In this document: positions 31,316 to 44,796 of the stretch, piece after piece
How positions within the stretch are numbered: position 1 is the first letter of the stretch
Layout of the letters: every line of letters begins with the position of its first letter
Source of the DNA: Hirsutella rhossiliensis
Taxonomy: Eukaryota > Ascomycota > Sordariomycetes > Hypocreales > Ophiocordycipitaceae
DNA: 64,000 bases
NCBI RefSeq assembly: GCF_020360975.1
Contig: NW_025408689.1
Coordinates: forward strand, 1-64,000
Direction: 5' to 3'
Translations under genes and position numbers: made by a program
Notes under the pieces: model-generated
Databases searched by the model: none
Seen by the model: the letters and a program-made list of their open reading frames with translations, nothing else
Told to the model about the DNA's origin: nothing

Positions 31316-32048
31316 AGAGATATAAATATAATAAGATAAGATTAACTTAGTTAAAGAATAGCTAATATTAAAGAACGTTAAGGATATATAAAGTTTCTTA
31401 GGATTTATAAATTACTACTAATAATTTATTAAAGATTTTAAAAAGATTATAGTACTACTATATAACTTAATAAAGAAGGAAAAAGAATTTATATAGGATA
31501 ATAAAGCTAATAAAGCTTTTAATTATATTAAGACTACGATTATATAAGAACTAGTTTTAATTACCGTCGATCTAAAACGATAAATTAAACTTAAAACTAA
31601 TATATTAGACTTTACTTTAAGAGTATAAATTAAATAAAAAAAATAATAAAAGAAGACTATAACTAATTATATTTTACTCGAAAAAGCTATATAGTATAGA
31701 ACTTAATTACCTTATCTATAATAAAGAGTTCCTTATAATTATTTAAGCTTTTAAGGAATTTTAATACTACCTTCTTAAAAGTAAATATAAAGTTAAGGTT
31801 TATATAGATTATAAGAATATCTTATACTTTATAATAATATAATAGTTAAACGGACGATAGATTTAATAAGCTAAATACTTATTAGAATTTAACTATAAAA
31901 TAATCTATAAAAAAGGAATAGAAAACGGTCGAGTAAATACCCTTAGTTAATAAAGTAACTATAATATAAAAGCACTTATAGTAAAAGGATAGCTCTTAGA
32001 AATTAATAAAAATAGGAACTATTAGTAATAATAGCTAAAGATAATATT
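31316..32048 (+). pseudogene. Gypsy A RT end and RNase H
   Basis: Continues the frame broken by Copia-1: LVKEQLILKNVKDIQSFLGFINYY is the RT thumb (lvkeql..n..d.qsFLGFxNYYr), then KEFIQDNKANKAFNYIK and ITVDLKRQIKLKTNILDFTL of RNase H. RIP stops replace Gln codons. The segment ends at the Gypsy B target duplication (atatt, 32,044-32,048). Confidence 0.8.
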
Positions 32049-32497
32049 TATAATAACCGGTATTATTCCTAAGGGATAAACCTATCGAGGGGTTTATATT
32101 AGTAGATATAATAGGGCGTGGTCTAAGCAATAATAAGTATATTACGTTAATAATAAGTTAGAGGTTATAGACTATAGACTATAACTAGGTAATTAGAATT
32201 AAAGATAAATCGTAATAAAGATCTATATTAAAAGCTAGAGAGCTATCTATCTAAAGAAGTAAAAGTAGGTAGCTATATATACCTATAGAGACTATCCTTA
32301 GATTATAGGCCTAGCTATAATCCCTAACGTTAGATCGTATAGAGCGTAGTAATCTCGTTAATCTTAGATTACTTAGATCTCTACGATCCCCTTAATCCTA
32401 TATCTATTAGATAGTTATACTAACTATTTATCTATTAGACCGTATTATATACTTAACGCAGTCGACCGTTAGCGGCCTAGTAGCTATAGTCGTAATA
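32049..32497 (-). repeat. 3' LTR of Gypsy B
   Basis: 449 bp, reverse complement of the Gypsy A LTR. The purine tract of the element follows at 32,498-32,520 (ctcccctctttt on the plus strand). Confidence 0.9.
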
Positions 32498-32590
32498 TAA
32501 TATCTCCCCTCTTTTTAGTCTTATCTTTAAGACCTACTATAGCTACCTTCGCCGCTATATATAAATATACCTTTATCGCGTTATATATAA

Positions 32591-32970
32591 TTTAACGGGT
32601 AAGATTACACCCCTATAGACATTAGCCCGTTAGAGGGATAAGACCCCTAGCACCCCCCCCCCCTCTAACTTTCTTCTAAGTATACTTAAAGGCGTTATAA
32701 AGACCTCGATTATCTAATTAGGTATAATCCTTAATTATAGTTAATTTAAATTTTTGTTTTTCCCCTTTAAAGCAGATGCCGCTAGTTACGCGACTCTAGT
32801 AGAAACGAAGAGGCATAGAGTAAAGAAATCTCTAAGACTCGTATTTATAACCTAAAGCCTATAGAGCTATATATAGACTAAGTAATTAGATAATTACGTA
32901 GTTAATTGCTCTACTAATCCTTTACTACGTGCTACGCGTGCTTTAGGTATATACCCTCGTCCCCGTTAAA
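32591..32970 (+). repeat. 5' LTR of Gypsy D
   Basis: 380 bp with an 11-C run at 32,653-32,663. The sequence inside it (actagtctctagggcg) is shared with the third copy at 62,713 and should contain the primer-binding site. Confidence 0.92.
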
Positions 32971-33599
32971 ACTAGTCTCTAGGGCGTAAACTCGTTATTC
33001 CGTTCTATTTATACGGCGACGAGTAGCTTTACGAAGCCGAGAATACCTAGAGGACGACGGTACTATTTAGAAAAAATAAAATCTAGGGATTTAATAATTA
33101 AAGTAGCAACTACCTTAATAGCTAGAGTTAGGGACCTAATAAGGCGATAGACTTACCGGGAAATAAATAATTAGATAATGCCTTCGCTAGTAGTAAAGGA
33201 AAAGTAATAAGCTAATACTAAAAAACCCTAAGCTCTTATTATTAGCCTTATAACCCCTAATACTAGCGACTTAGTTAAGAAACCACGATCCTTATATAAT
33301 ACTTTAAAAGATATAAATAACGACGATAGCGTAATCTAGACCGTTCTAGAACCCTACCGAGACCTCTTACTTATATATATACTAATAATACTAATATAGG
33401 TACTAACGAGGGATACCTTAATAACCTTAACCTTAGCTCTCCTCTACGCGGTAGCTTATAAAGAACGTCTACCTCCCGCTAATAGATAAGAAAGTAAGTA
33501 ATAAGATAGTTATAATAAGATATCCTTTAACTCCGAAAACTCTAACTCTAAATTTCGTAACTACGTAATCTACGGGCATACTATATCTAGAAACACTAG

Positions 33600-35700
33600 C
33601 CGTTAAGAAGGATTATCTAATCCTACTACTAGCGATATAAAGAAAATTAAGGTAGATATTAATAAGATTGCTAATAAACTTAGGGATATACTCGCTAAAA
33701 GCTAAGATAACCTCGTAGGAAGACTCCGCTAACTACGACTCTTACCTATCGGAAAATTTAACGGTAAAAACGTAACTAAATTCCTTAAGAAGTTTAAACG
33801 GGAGATACGCGTTAACTATATCTACGACAAGGATAAAATAGACTAGCTCGAAGTCTATATCTCCTCTATATAAGCCCCTACTATTAAAATTCTTATGGAT
33901 AGACTTACTTAGGAAGAAGCGAAGAAGAGACTCCTCTAATACTACTATATATATAATATTAAATAACTAGAAACTACTAACGACCGCTTAGACTATTATA
34001 ATACTAAAAAGCCTAAGACTATTACGGAAGTTATAGAATAGCTTAGTCTCTACTTATACTTATAGCGTAAGGCATAACCCGACGGCTAGGAAGAATCTAT
34101 AGTCTAGTTATACTTTATCTACTATATAATACCGAAGGAGCTTATTATTAACGTTATAGAGAGAAACGGGAAGATATCCGAAGTTATCTTAAAACTCCTA
34201 TATAAAAGCCTTATCTATATAATTAATAATTATTTAGTATCTCGCTAGGACGTTAAGCGACGAGATATAGTATCTAAAGTCTATAATTAGAAGCTTAAGA
34301 ACCTAAAGAAAGACTAGCTCTTTAGGGAAATTAATAAAGTAATAGAGGAAGCTAAATCTAATAAGGGCGAAGAAAAACTTCCTAAAGAGCTAAAGAAAAT
34401 AGATAAGAAACCTAAATAGCCTATAAAAGAGATCTTAGACCTAATAAAAGCCTTTAAAGATATAAAGATTAACCTTACTCGCTAGTAAGAGTAGATATTT
34501 AACTAGCTTAATAGGGAATAAAGACGTATTAGTAGTAGAGGCTACTCTTTAAGTCGTAGACGAGGAGGTAGCGTAAATACTATTAGATTTTACTACTTAT
34601 CTAATTAATATACGTAGCTTTAGGTTAATGCTTTTAACCGGCCTAGGAGATACTTTTATTATAGTAAAGAAAGATACTACCCCGATAAGTGCGAGGTATA
34701 CTCTTAGGACTATAAGATCGGATTTATAATATATAAAGTAGTAAATAGGACTCTTTACCTTAGAAGAAAAGATAACGGAAGCGTAATTCCCCCGGTGCTT
34801 ACTAATAGGTTTTCTTAAATAGGTATATATATTCGAAGGCTTATCGTATACTAGGTAGATACATAGCTAGACTCCTTTATATTACTACTTATAAAATAGG
34901 TTAAAGCTATAGTTATACTATCTTACCCGAATTAAGCTACTAGTAAAAGAGAATCTAATTTCCTAGACTAGTTCTAGAGATACGGAAGCCTATATAAGTA
35001 GAAGCTAAGGAATTTAGAAGTAAGCGATATAAGAAAAGAAGTAGGAAGGATATCGGTTATTATAATTATAGACAATATATAATAAAGCGATATATATAAT
35101 TAGATAATCTATACGACTATAATAGGGATTAATGCCTATAAGGGGAAAAGATAAAGAGTCGAAGAGAACGTAGAGGAAATCGAGATAACGAGAATAGTAA
35201 AAACTAGCCTAAAGATTATCCCTATATACTATAGATATAGAGTAGATCTAAATAAGAAGTTCGATAGACTTATAGATAAAATCGTCGGAGAAATTATATA
35301 TAAAAGAATCCTAATCCCTTTAAATTACCTAATCGACTTTATTCCCTAACTAGGCGAGAGACTTAGTACGAGATACGTAGATATAGCCTAAGGTATAGAA
35401 AACACTAAATTCTAGACCCTAGAGAAAGTAGAGAGCAATATAAGACCCTATAGAGCTACGATAACGGTTATAAAAGTAGCCGAAAATAATATAGAGAGTA
35501 GTTTACTCCTCCTCGAATATCTATAAGGAAAACTCGCGGTAGCTTTAGTATAAGTCGAAGAATAGGACGAAGAATACTAAGTCGAACCGATTAAGCTTAC
35601 TTACCCTACTTATAAAGAATCGGATTATAAGTGCCTCGAAGTTTAATAAGCACTAAAGGAAGTTAGGTTTATAACTAATATAATTAGCGTAACGTAACTA
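33600..35700 (+). pseudogene. Gypsy D gag, RIP-mutated
   Basis: Read through TAA/TAG, the frame contains LPIGKFNGKNVTKFLKKFKR (about 33,745-33,805), a retrotransposon-gag capsid-like pattern, long Lys/Glu-rich helices and a knuckle remnant RYFYYSKERYYPDKCEVY (about 34,648-34,700) whose Cys codons are partly Tyr. A long linker follows up to the protease. Borders are approximate. Confidence 0.7.
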
Positions 35701-35899
35701 GCCTAAGGACTATTTAATTAATAAACTCTAGAGGTAATAAGACCGGAGAAAGATAAATTTATTATATAGGAAGTAGTACTCTCGATAAGATACTAGGAGA
35801 TAACTCTAGAGGACCTTATAGCGATTCCTATAATACGTATAAATACGGTCCTTATACCTTTCCGCTCGCTTAAGTATATATAAGACCTACCCCGTATTT

Positions 35900-36250
35900 A
35901 AGTATAGCTCGGTAGCTAGAAAGATAAAGTTTTAAGCGCCTTAATCGATACCGGGTTTAAAGGAAACCTTATTACTAAAAGATACGTAAACGTATATAGG
36001 CTTAAAATCCTACTAATAAGAGTATTAATAACGGCGTATACCGGGTCCCCTATAGATATAGTTAGGGAGGTAGAGACTAATCTCTATCTAGGAACGGCCT
36101 AGATACTAATCTATCTTTATATTACGCTAGATAGAGTCTTAGTCCCCTTTATCCTAAGCATGCTATTTATTAGAGCCGCGTATATATTATTTAATTATTC
36201 CTTAAGGAACGGGGATATATAGGTTAAATATTAGATCGGTACTATCCGGG
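35900..36250 (+). pseudogene. Gypsy D aspartic protease
   Basis: The motif ALIDTGFKGNLI at about 35,937-35,970 is the retropepsin active site, followed by a beta-rich stretch ending near YILFNYSLRNGDI. The catalytic Asp-Thr-Gly is intact. Confidence 0.7.
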
Positions 36251-37199
36251 TAGTTATACTAGCGGTAGGAGCTATTAGATAGGAGCTTCTAGACGAGGTC
36301 GATATAGTAAAATCCTTTTAGGCTACGACCTTAATAGTTAATAAAGATATATACGAAAGACTAAAGCTTAAGGAGGCTATATAGGAAATAGCTACCTAGC
36401 TCCTAAGAAATTTTTTTTAGGCTTTAGTAATAAAAGTTAAAGAAGATAACTTAGGAGCTACCTAATAATTACGGAGAGAAACCCTTACGGATACCTAGAC
36501 GGCTAAGATTCTCTTGCCGGGAGGTAAGATCCTTAGTTATAGAGGGGGTGCTAACTAAGTCCCTAACCTAGCCTACGCTAGCGTAAACGAGCCCTTAATA
36601 GTACTAGTACGATAGTAATTAATTATAGATAAAGGAGATAAGGCGATTCTAGCTATTAGATCTAAGATAGTAGAAGAGATTATTAAAGTTATAGTTATAG
36701 AGGCTATAAGAGAATTTAAGAAAAACATTATTAAAGCTAGAAAGAAGTTCCGAAAGATCTAGAAAGTTAAAGTTAAGATAGGGAGGAAACGACCTATTAG
36801 ATTATATAATCTAAGAGTTAATACTCTCTTTAAAAGAAAAGCAGATAAGATTAACCTTATTAACGATACTCTATTAGACGGCTCGACGCTAGAAGGGGAC
36901 CCTAACTAAAAGAAGACTAAATAGAATACCGTTAAAGATAAGATATAGCCTAGACCCTACTTAGAACACTTAATAGGAAAATTCTTAAGTATATAGAAAG
37001 GAAAGCGGCTAACGTAAGAAAGACTTAAAGTAATCTACGAATAATTTAAGGGCTTTCTTATAGAGGTAAGAATCCGGATCTTCGATAGTATTCTATTTAA
37101 TAGGGAAGTAGCGTTATCCTAGGACTTTATAGAAAGAGGTAGAGTCGACCTAGCTATAGCCCTACTATAGGTTATTAAGATAATAGAATATAAAGTATA

Positions 37200-38520
37200 G
37201 TAAGTAGCCTTAATCCCGATCCTAAAAGCAATAGAGTAGAAAGTTATCGATATCCTTAAAATTAAACTAAAAATAAGAGTCCTTAAAGAAGGGCATAGGC
37301 CTTATAGGAACCCCTTTTTCCTAGTAGTAAAGAAAGATAGAGGACTACGCCTAATTAATTCCGCTATATATATAAATACTATTATAATAAGAGATACGAA
37401 CCTACTACTAAATATAGACGAGTTTAGCGACTACTTCTCGATATATAAGATCCTTTCCCTCCTAGACCTTTTTTTAGGCTATAATTAGATCCCTCTTAAT
37501 ATTAAAAGCCGTAACTTAACGATATTCGCGATACCTATTAGCCTCTTACGTATATATATACTCCTTTAAGGGGCTATAAACTTAGTCGGCTAATTTATAA
37601 GGATAATATAAAGAATCCTATAAGACCTTATACCGAATATCTATAGGAATTTCCTCGATAATATAGGTATTAAGGGGCCCGATATAATATATAATAATAA
37701 AGAGGTAGCGCTAGGAGTAAGGAGATTTATCTTCGAATACCTTATTAACCTCGATAAAGTCCTAGTTAACGTCGAACTCTTTAGTTATACGATTACGGGG
37801 GCTAAATCGAAATTCTACTAGTAAGCGACCGAAGTTATCGGTTATATCTATAGAATAAATAAAAGGTGCCCTATAGAAGCTAAAGTTATTAAAATTAAGG
37901 AATAGATAAGATACCTTAATATAATATATATTAGAGCTTTCCTTAGTATTATAGGATACTATCGAATCTAGATTAAATAGTTCGCTATCTTAGTAAAACC
38001 CCTTATAGACCTACTAAAGAAAGAAGTCTATTAGGAATAGGGAGACGAATAAGTAAAAGCGATAGCTGCCCTTAAGGAAGCTATTACTAATCTAGTCTTT
38101 TTAGTATCCCTCGACGTCGGCCTAGGAAGAAGAGATATTATTCTAATATATAATGCTATTTTGCTTAGCTAGGGGGCAGTCTTAATATAAATCGTCGACG
38201 GAAAGAGGCGCCCTATAAGGTTTAAAAGTAGAACGTAGTTATTAATAGAAACTAAATACAATGCGATAAAGAGGGAGTATAGGGCTATATTAAGTGCGCT
38301 TAGGAGACTAAGAATATACCTATACGGCGTATATTTTATCCTAGAAACTAACGTATAGGTCCTAGTTAATTAACTAAAAGGTGCCCTTAAAGACGTCCCT
38401 AGAGCTATAGTAACTCGCTAAATAAGCTATATTTTCCTCTTTAACTTTACTATATAATACGTCGAAGGTAAGAAGAATAGCGTAGCCGAAGGACTCTTAA
38501 GAAAGCCTAAAGGACCTTTT
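37200..38520 (+). pseudogene. Gypsy D reverse transcriptase and RNase H
   Basis: RT blocks: VLKEGHRPYRNPFFLVVKKD, LRLINSAIYINTI, KILSLLDLFLGYNQIPL, AIPISLLRIYILLQGA and YRNFLDNIGIKGP, where YxDD reads LDN (RIP). RNase H: VSLDVGLGRRDIILIYNAILL, then TKYNAIKREYRAILSALRRL and FNFTIQYVEGKKNSVAEGL. These patterns match fungal gypsy elements that share the FLVVKKDGGLRLI block. Confidence 0.85.
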
Positions 38521-38779
38521 AATATATTAAATAGGGAAATAGAAAGCGATATTAAAGAATTTATAGACTTCTACTTAAACGTAGTATAAGGGACTAAGCT
38601 ATAAGGGGACTACTTAAAGGAATCGAGGATGATTACGAACTTCCTTTAAACGTTAAAATAGCTAGAGGGCCTTTCTAAATAAGACTATAGGAAGCTATAT
38701 CTAAAGAGTCTAAGTTTCTACGTTAAAGATTAAAAGCTTTAGCGACTCCTTAGGAAGGAAGAAAGGGGACCTATACTAG

Positions 38780-40590
38780 TTATAGATAACCTAAAAGAAC
38801 GGAAAAGGATTATCGTAAAGTACTACGCGTAAATAGGGCATAAAGGACGATAAGTTATATATACGTTCGTAAAAGATAGGTATTAGTAGGCTAGCCTTTA
38901 GAACGATATTTACAGCGTAATCTCTTTCTATAAAGAATACTAATACTTTACGACTAAGAGACCCTAGGAAGTTATAACCGCGACCGCGCCTAGCTACCCT
39001 ATAAGTAAGATTTACTTTAATAGCTAGTATATACTATCTAATTATAGGTATTCGTACCTTATAGAAGTATAAGACGACCTTATTAGATAGGTAGAAGTAA
39101 CCCTAGTTAAAGAAATTACCGCGGGAGCTATAACTAAATTTATACTCTTTATTATTTATAAGTATAGCGTAATATTATACGCTATAATCGATAGAGGGCC
39201 CGAAATAAAGAAAGACTTTAAGTATATCTTAGAGGATATAGGCGTTAAAGTTATCTAAACTTCGGTATATAATTTAAAGGCAAACGCGGTAGTAGAATAA
39301 GGGTACTAGAGGTTAATAATAGCGCTTATAAAAATAGTAAAGAAAAAGGGTAAGTAGATTAAATACCTTAACTAGGTAATCCTTATAGACTAAATAGTAG
39401 TTAAAGAGTCTTACGGAATATTAGCTTTCTACCTATTATATAAATAGGAACTAGTACTACCTTTTAAGGTAGAATACCCGACTTAGCGATTAATCGACTA
39501 AGATAAAGTAAAGATAAAAGAAGAATTATTTAAAGTATAAGTACGAGTTTTAAAAAGGAAAGAGAAAGATATAGAAGAAGCTAAGAAAAGAGTAATAAGA
39601 TATCGGAATCGATTCATAGAGAGGACGGATAAAGCTAATAAGTATATAATAAGGAAAAAAAGCCTATAACTTAGAGACCTTATCTTACTATTTAATATAA
39701 GACGATTAAATAATCTAGGGAGGTAAGCTAAGTATTAGATAAGGTAGAACGGTCCCTTTTAAGTAGTATCGCGCTCGGAGTAGTCTAGGGCGTATAGGAT
39801 TAAGACTCTAGATAGAATTATACTTAATAAGATAATCCTAGGAGAGTATCTAAAAAAGTTTAAGAAGGATAAGGAAGGTTAGTAGTGCTCTATTAAGGAC
39901 GACTAGTTACTCTAGGATAAGATTACTCTTAATAAGAGGAGGAAGGAAGAAATAATAGATAAAGTAGATAATTTACTACTCCTACTAAGTAGAGAAGCCT
40001 TAGATTAAATAGTACTACGGTCGCAATAACTTCTTAACGAACCTTAGAAGGATTAAAGCTAGGAAGAGGAAGAAGAGCGACTATAGATACCTAAGAAAGG
40101 CCTAAGGTATACGATCGAGGTTTAGCTGCTATAACTTAGTAAAGTAAAAAAGGATCTCTATGCTAGAGCCTTAAAGACGCTAATCTAACGAGAAAAGGAG
40201 GAGGTAAAAAGGAGCTAGGGAGGAAAAGGCGGTAAAGATAAAAATCTATAACTATCGTAAGAAGTACGCTAGAACCTAACTAATAACTAGGATACCGTTT
40301 AACTATCTAATCGAAGGACGACTATAGTAGCTAAGATATTTATAAGTGCCCTACTTACTACCTTATCGTTTTAAATTTTCTACCTAAGGCTCCCTAAGTA
40401 GATAAAGATAATACTTCCTACCCTTCCTTAATAATAGCCTACCTTCTACTACCTTAAAGAAGGCGAATAGAGATATAATTAAATAATAGAATAAGAAAAC
40501 GAATGTTCTTACTACCTACCTCCCTTAAAAATAGGAGTTTTTACTTTATAGATAGGGACGTCTATTCTTTATTATAGAGGGGGAGACCCG
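38780..40590 (+). pseudogene. Gypsy D integrase and pol end
   Basis: An H2C2-like region (GHKGR...DRYWWASLQNDI, about 38,835-38,910) precedes the core with LIEVQDDLIRQVE, VILYAIIDRGPEIKKDF and AVVEQGYQRLIIAL. A C-terminal SH3-like part LRDLILLFNIRRL...NGPFQVVSRS...YRIKTLD follows. Pol closes near ILYYRGGD (about 40,565-40,585), where a purine tract agagggggaga lies. In most gypsy elements the 3' LTR would follow here; it does not. Confidence 0.75.
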
Positions 40591-42246
40591 CTATAGCGAA
40601 AATAAACGCGCCTATAAGATAAATTTTAATATATTTTCGACTTACTAAATTAAACGCGTATTACCTTAAGAGAAAAACTTTTACCGCTAAAGATAGCGAC
40701 TAAATAAGGCTACCTACTCCCGGTAAACCTATTATAGACTACTATAAAGCGAACTTAAAGACTATCTAATTATTACTTAAGAGAGAGCTCGTTAAACCTA
40801 TATAATCTCTTTTTAGGTAAGACGGGCGTAAGGTTAATTTCCTCCCCTTCCTCTAAATCCTTAGTAGGACTAAAGGGATTAGGGATATTATAAAGAAGAC
40901 GAGGGGCGGTCTTATTATTAATATACTCGTTATAAAATTTATTAGTCTTAAGGTCGGTATAGAAATTATAACTATATATACGGTTAGCGAATCTATTAGG
41001 GTCGTAAGTAGCCCTATAGTATTTAAGGAAGTGCCGCTATTCGTAAACGGGCGCCTTAGTCGAATCCTAGATATAGTTAGCGTAAGAACCGCCGGCAGTG
41101 CCTAGAAGAGAGATATACTTATAAAAAGGAAATATAACGTACTTATAAGCAGAAGTTATAGTTATTTAATAAGTTCGAATATACCCTTAATAAAGGCAAG
41201 GATTACGAGTTCTATATAAAGCAATTAGGACTACTTAAGAGTATTCTTACCGCCCTAAACTAAGCTAAGAAAAGAAGTATCTACGCGGATAAGCGATTTC
41301 TATAGGGATATAGGTTACTAGCCGACGTTTATAATAAAGGGCATAGAAGACGATTTAATTATACCGACCTAGCGTGCTCTCGAGAAAGTAAGAGAGAGGG
41401 GATCGACCGCGCGCTTTAACCCTAACGATATCGGGAGCTTTTAACGGAACCTATAACTAAAAGGCGATTTCTACGTAAATTAGAAACCCTTAGTAACCGA
41501 TATTATTTCTACTATAGACCTAGGTCTTAAAGTAACTATAGATCTATAAAAGAAGATAGTTAGAATAAGCTAAGTAAGATTAGATAAGTTAGATAGTCGT
41601 TACTTAAAAGTACTTTATATAAAGAGGAAAGACCTCGGTGCGATAATTCTAAGTAAGAAGAGTAGTAGTAACGAGGGAAGGTCGTAAAAGAGCAGTTAAA
41701 GAGAGGTTAACGATATCTAGTAGCTCTTTAGTTTTAAGTTTAGCGGTCTTATAAGATATAATAAGGAAGAAGAGGCAATCGTAAAAGGAGAAGATAAAAG
41801 GTAGCGGTCCGGAGAAATAAAGAAGATAGAGGAGAGAAGAGGAAGAAGAGGAATAGAGAGAGTAAAGAGGAAAAGAAAAGGGCAGGGATTAGATAGCTCC
41901 TTAATCGATAACTAGTAAAAGAAGCTATTTAGGCGTAACCGCTAAATACGCCCGAGACTTTACTACTATAGAGGCCGGCTAAAGCAACTAATAACCGCGC
42001 GCTTTAATAACTATTTATTCCTCTTACTATACCCTCCTTCTTCCTTCCTTCTTCTTCTTTCTATATATATATATATATATATATATACTAATGCCTTCCT
42101 ACTTATAACGATCCCTTTACTAATATAACTCCTATATATATATATATACCCTCTTAGCCTCTTAGCGTTATAACTCGAAACTACTTACCTAACTATTTAA
42201 TCTTAGCTTCTCCCTCTCTTTCGCTTACTCTACCCTTTCCTAAGAT
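40591..42246 (+). other. Gypsy D spacer between pol and the extra frame
   Basis: About 1.65 kb without a continuous frame. A plus-strand stretch at about 41,170-41,560 is partly open and rich in Lys/Arg (GLLKSILTALNQAKKRSIYADKRF cut into short runs). The segment ends with a CT-rich tract and a (TA)n run at about 42,061-42,088. It could be a leader with its own promoter, or an unresolved nested insertion. Confidence 0.4.
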
Positions 42247-44796
42247 ATAGCGGCGAACCTAAATAGCATCCTAGGCCCGGCTATAGACCTCCCTAAGGAT
42301 ACCGCTGTCTTCTTTAGCGCACTACTATTTAGGAGTAAGAGCTCTATTTTACCTACTTACTATAGCGAAGTTAAAGTAAAAGGCAGCGAAGGGCGCTTCT
42401 ACGCTAAAGACGAGGAAAGGTTTATAGACTAAGACCGACGAGACGTTTATAGGCAGAAGCAACCTCCTTAGTACGTCTATAGAGATCGTTAGCACCCGAT
42501 ACTAACGGGCCCTATTAAGCGGCGGGATATTACCCTTAAAGACGCTCGGATAATATATAAGGGCGTTAAAAAGATAAACGGATTCGCTAGGAATAAGGCC
42601 CGCTAGGAAGAGTATATCGTCGACGTATATAACTTTCTCCGTAAAGCTATCGATAAACGATAGGCTACGAGCTTTAGCCTTAGCGCGATAATTAAAATCT
42701 TAATAAGAGGTATTAAGAACGTAGTATACCCCTTACCTTACCCGCTATCGGTTTATACCGACTACTAAGGGGAACCTATCGAAGATATAGAAGATAGATA
42801 TAAGAAGTACTATGAATGCTTAAATAATAAGGAGTATTTAATTAAGTTTACCGCTCCTACCTTCGACCTTAGTTACTTTACGTATAAACGAAGGTATATA
42901 ACTAGAGTTATTAACTTTTTAGTAGGTATAAACGAAGGGGGACTCTATTAGGGGGCGTTCCTTTAGGACTATAGAGAAGGAAACTTAGTCGTTTTTAATG
43001 CTTAGAAAGAGGGACGATACGCTAGACTCTATACGTTCCTATAAGTATAGCGGTAGTTTCTTTATATCCTCTAAGTTCCTTATAACTTTACCTATATACT
43101 AGTCCCTTATACTACTTAGTAAGAAGGGTAGGAATACGGCTACTTAGCCTTAATAATAATCTAATACTAGGTTAGAGGCATAGTCGGGCTATGCCTTAAG
43201 ATAATTAAATAGCGATACTTAAAAGTTAAAGTAATTTTAGAGTAAAGGTACGGAGTAATATAAGAAGCCTTATAGATAGACGAGATCTTATACCGAGACT
43301 AGTATTTCTTTAAGCTAGATAAGAGGATAAGTATAAAAGGCTACGTTAATAGGCTAATATATAGAATCTAAGCCGTCGCGGCGAACGAGCTTAATTATAC
43401 GTAAGCGATATTATAGGGCGGTAGAGTTTCCTAGTAGTTTAATAGCGGGGTTAGACGATTATAAAGGATACTATCTAATTAAGGTCTAACGACTTTTAGC
43501 GGAGTCTTTCTTATAAGGATTCCTAGGAGCGAGCGGATTTACCGATATAACCGTATTATCTTAGGAGACTAGGAAGAATAAGACCTCTAGGAAGTCCTAG
43601 AGGTAGTTAACCTCTTAGATAGGCCTACTAGATAGAAACTACCGCTCTAAAGAGACGTAGAACTAGCTTATATAGCGAGGAAAGCGAGAAAGGAGCTATC
43701 TACGCTAGCTGCCCTTATAGGGCAACCTAACCCGATTACTTAAGCTACGCGCGGTTTCTTTACGAAACTTCTCCCTAAAAAGACCCTTAACTATTTAATT
43801 ACGCCGATAGGAATCGAGAATAGACCTAGTCCTTCGTTACCTTAAGCGTTAACTAAATCGAGCTCCTTATCTAAACTAAGTAGCCTTTCCCTAAGTGACC
43901 TCGAGATAGGATCCCCGCCCTAGAGCCTATAAAGGAGAGAGCTAAGCGCCCTTACTAGTCCCTTTATCTACGTAGAAACGACGCCTTTATTCTCCCCCTT
44001 TAATATATAGCTAATTAGGCCTACTCCTCGCCCGCTGCTAACGGCTCCTCTAAACGTACGAAGGAGCGAAAGACTCGTAACCGCTCCCCCGCCGATAACC
44101 CGATAAGGAGCTAGTAGGGAAGAAAGGCAGATAGCCTAGCTGCCTACTCGCCCTAGGACCCCGAAATTACTAGGCGCTCGGTTAATTACCCTAAGGCCGA
44201 AGACTCTAGTAACGCCTATAGCACGCCCCGTTACTCCCTAGAAACGAAGTATAGTAATAGCTTCTCCGGCTATAGTCCCTATAAGGTTTATACTAGGCTT
44301 TAAACCCTCCTAGGTCGAAGGAGTTAAAAACCTAGGAATATATTAGAACCACCGCTAGGATATTAACGACTATAATTCTATATATTTACGTAGGACTACT
44401 AGTAACGCGATAACGATTAGCCTATAAGACTCTATAGCTTATTTAATCTAGCCGTACCTAAAGCTATAGACCAGTAAAGACGCTAACTACTTTATTTCCC
44501 TAACGCCCCTAGGAATAATAAGCGCGAATACTTAGAAGCGTATATAGGGGGCAGTAGATAATTATTTAAAGAAGGAAGTGCGCGAGTAAAGATAGGAAAG
44601 AGCTAAACGAGTAGCTCGTAGGTAAAGGGAGGAATAAAGGACGTAAAGAGAAAGGATTATAGTAAAGGAGAAAAGTTCTGTCGACGGTTTATTTGCTTAC
44701 TTACGTGCTTAGGAAGAGAGCCTTGCCCGTTATTATCGCGCCCTTTCCGTTAGTATCTTAGGTCGGAAAGTCGCTAGGAAGGAGTTTAACGGGTAA
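42247..44796 (+). pseudogene. Unrecognised post-pol reading frame of Gypsy D (about 850 codons), RIP-mutated
   Basis: One frame runs from ATAGCGGCGAAC (42,247, a former ATG by G-to-A) into the 3' LTR. Every break I checked is TAA or TAG, as expected when RIP hits CAA/CAG, with no frameshift found. The first ~400 residues look globular (for example DARIIYKGVKKINGFARNKA, YTDYQGEPIEDIEDRYKKYY, TAPTFDLSYFTYKRRYI); a Ser/Pro-rich linker follows at about 43,830-44,130; the end is strongly basic and helical (about 44,570-44,660). I see no transmembrane run, zinc finger, chromodomain or transposase triad. Function unknown: it may be an accessory or captured gene, or a second structural protein. Confidence 0.6.

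Noticed and set aside
20653..32497. Inverted gypsy LTRs at 20,653 and 32,049 as a large inversion or foldback element
   Set aside because: Each belongs to its own element: Gypsy A (+) and Gypsy B (-), the latter with its own atatt target duplications.
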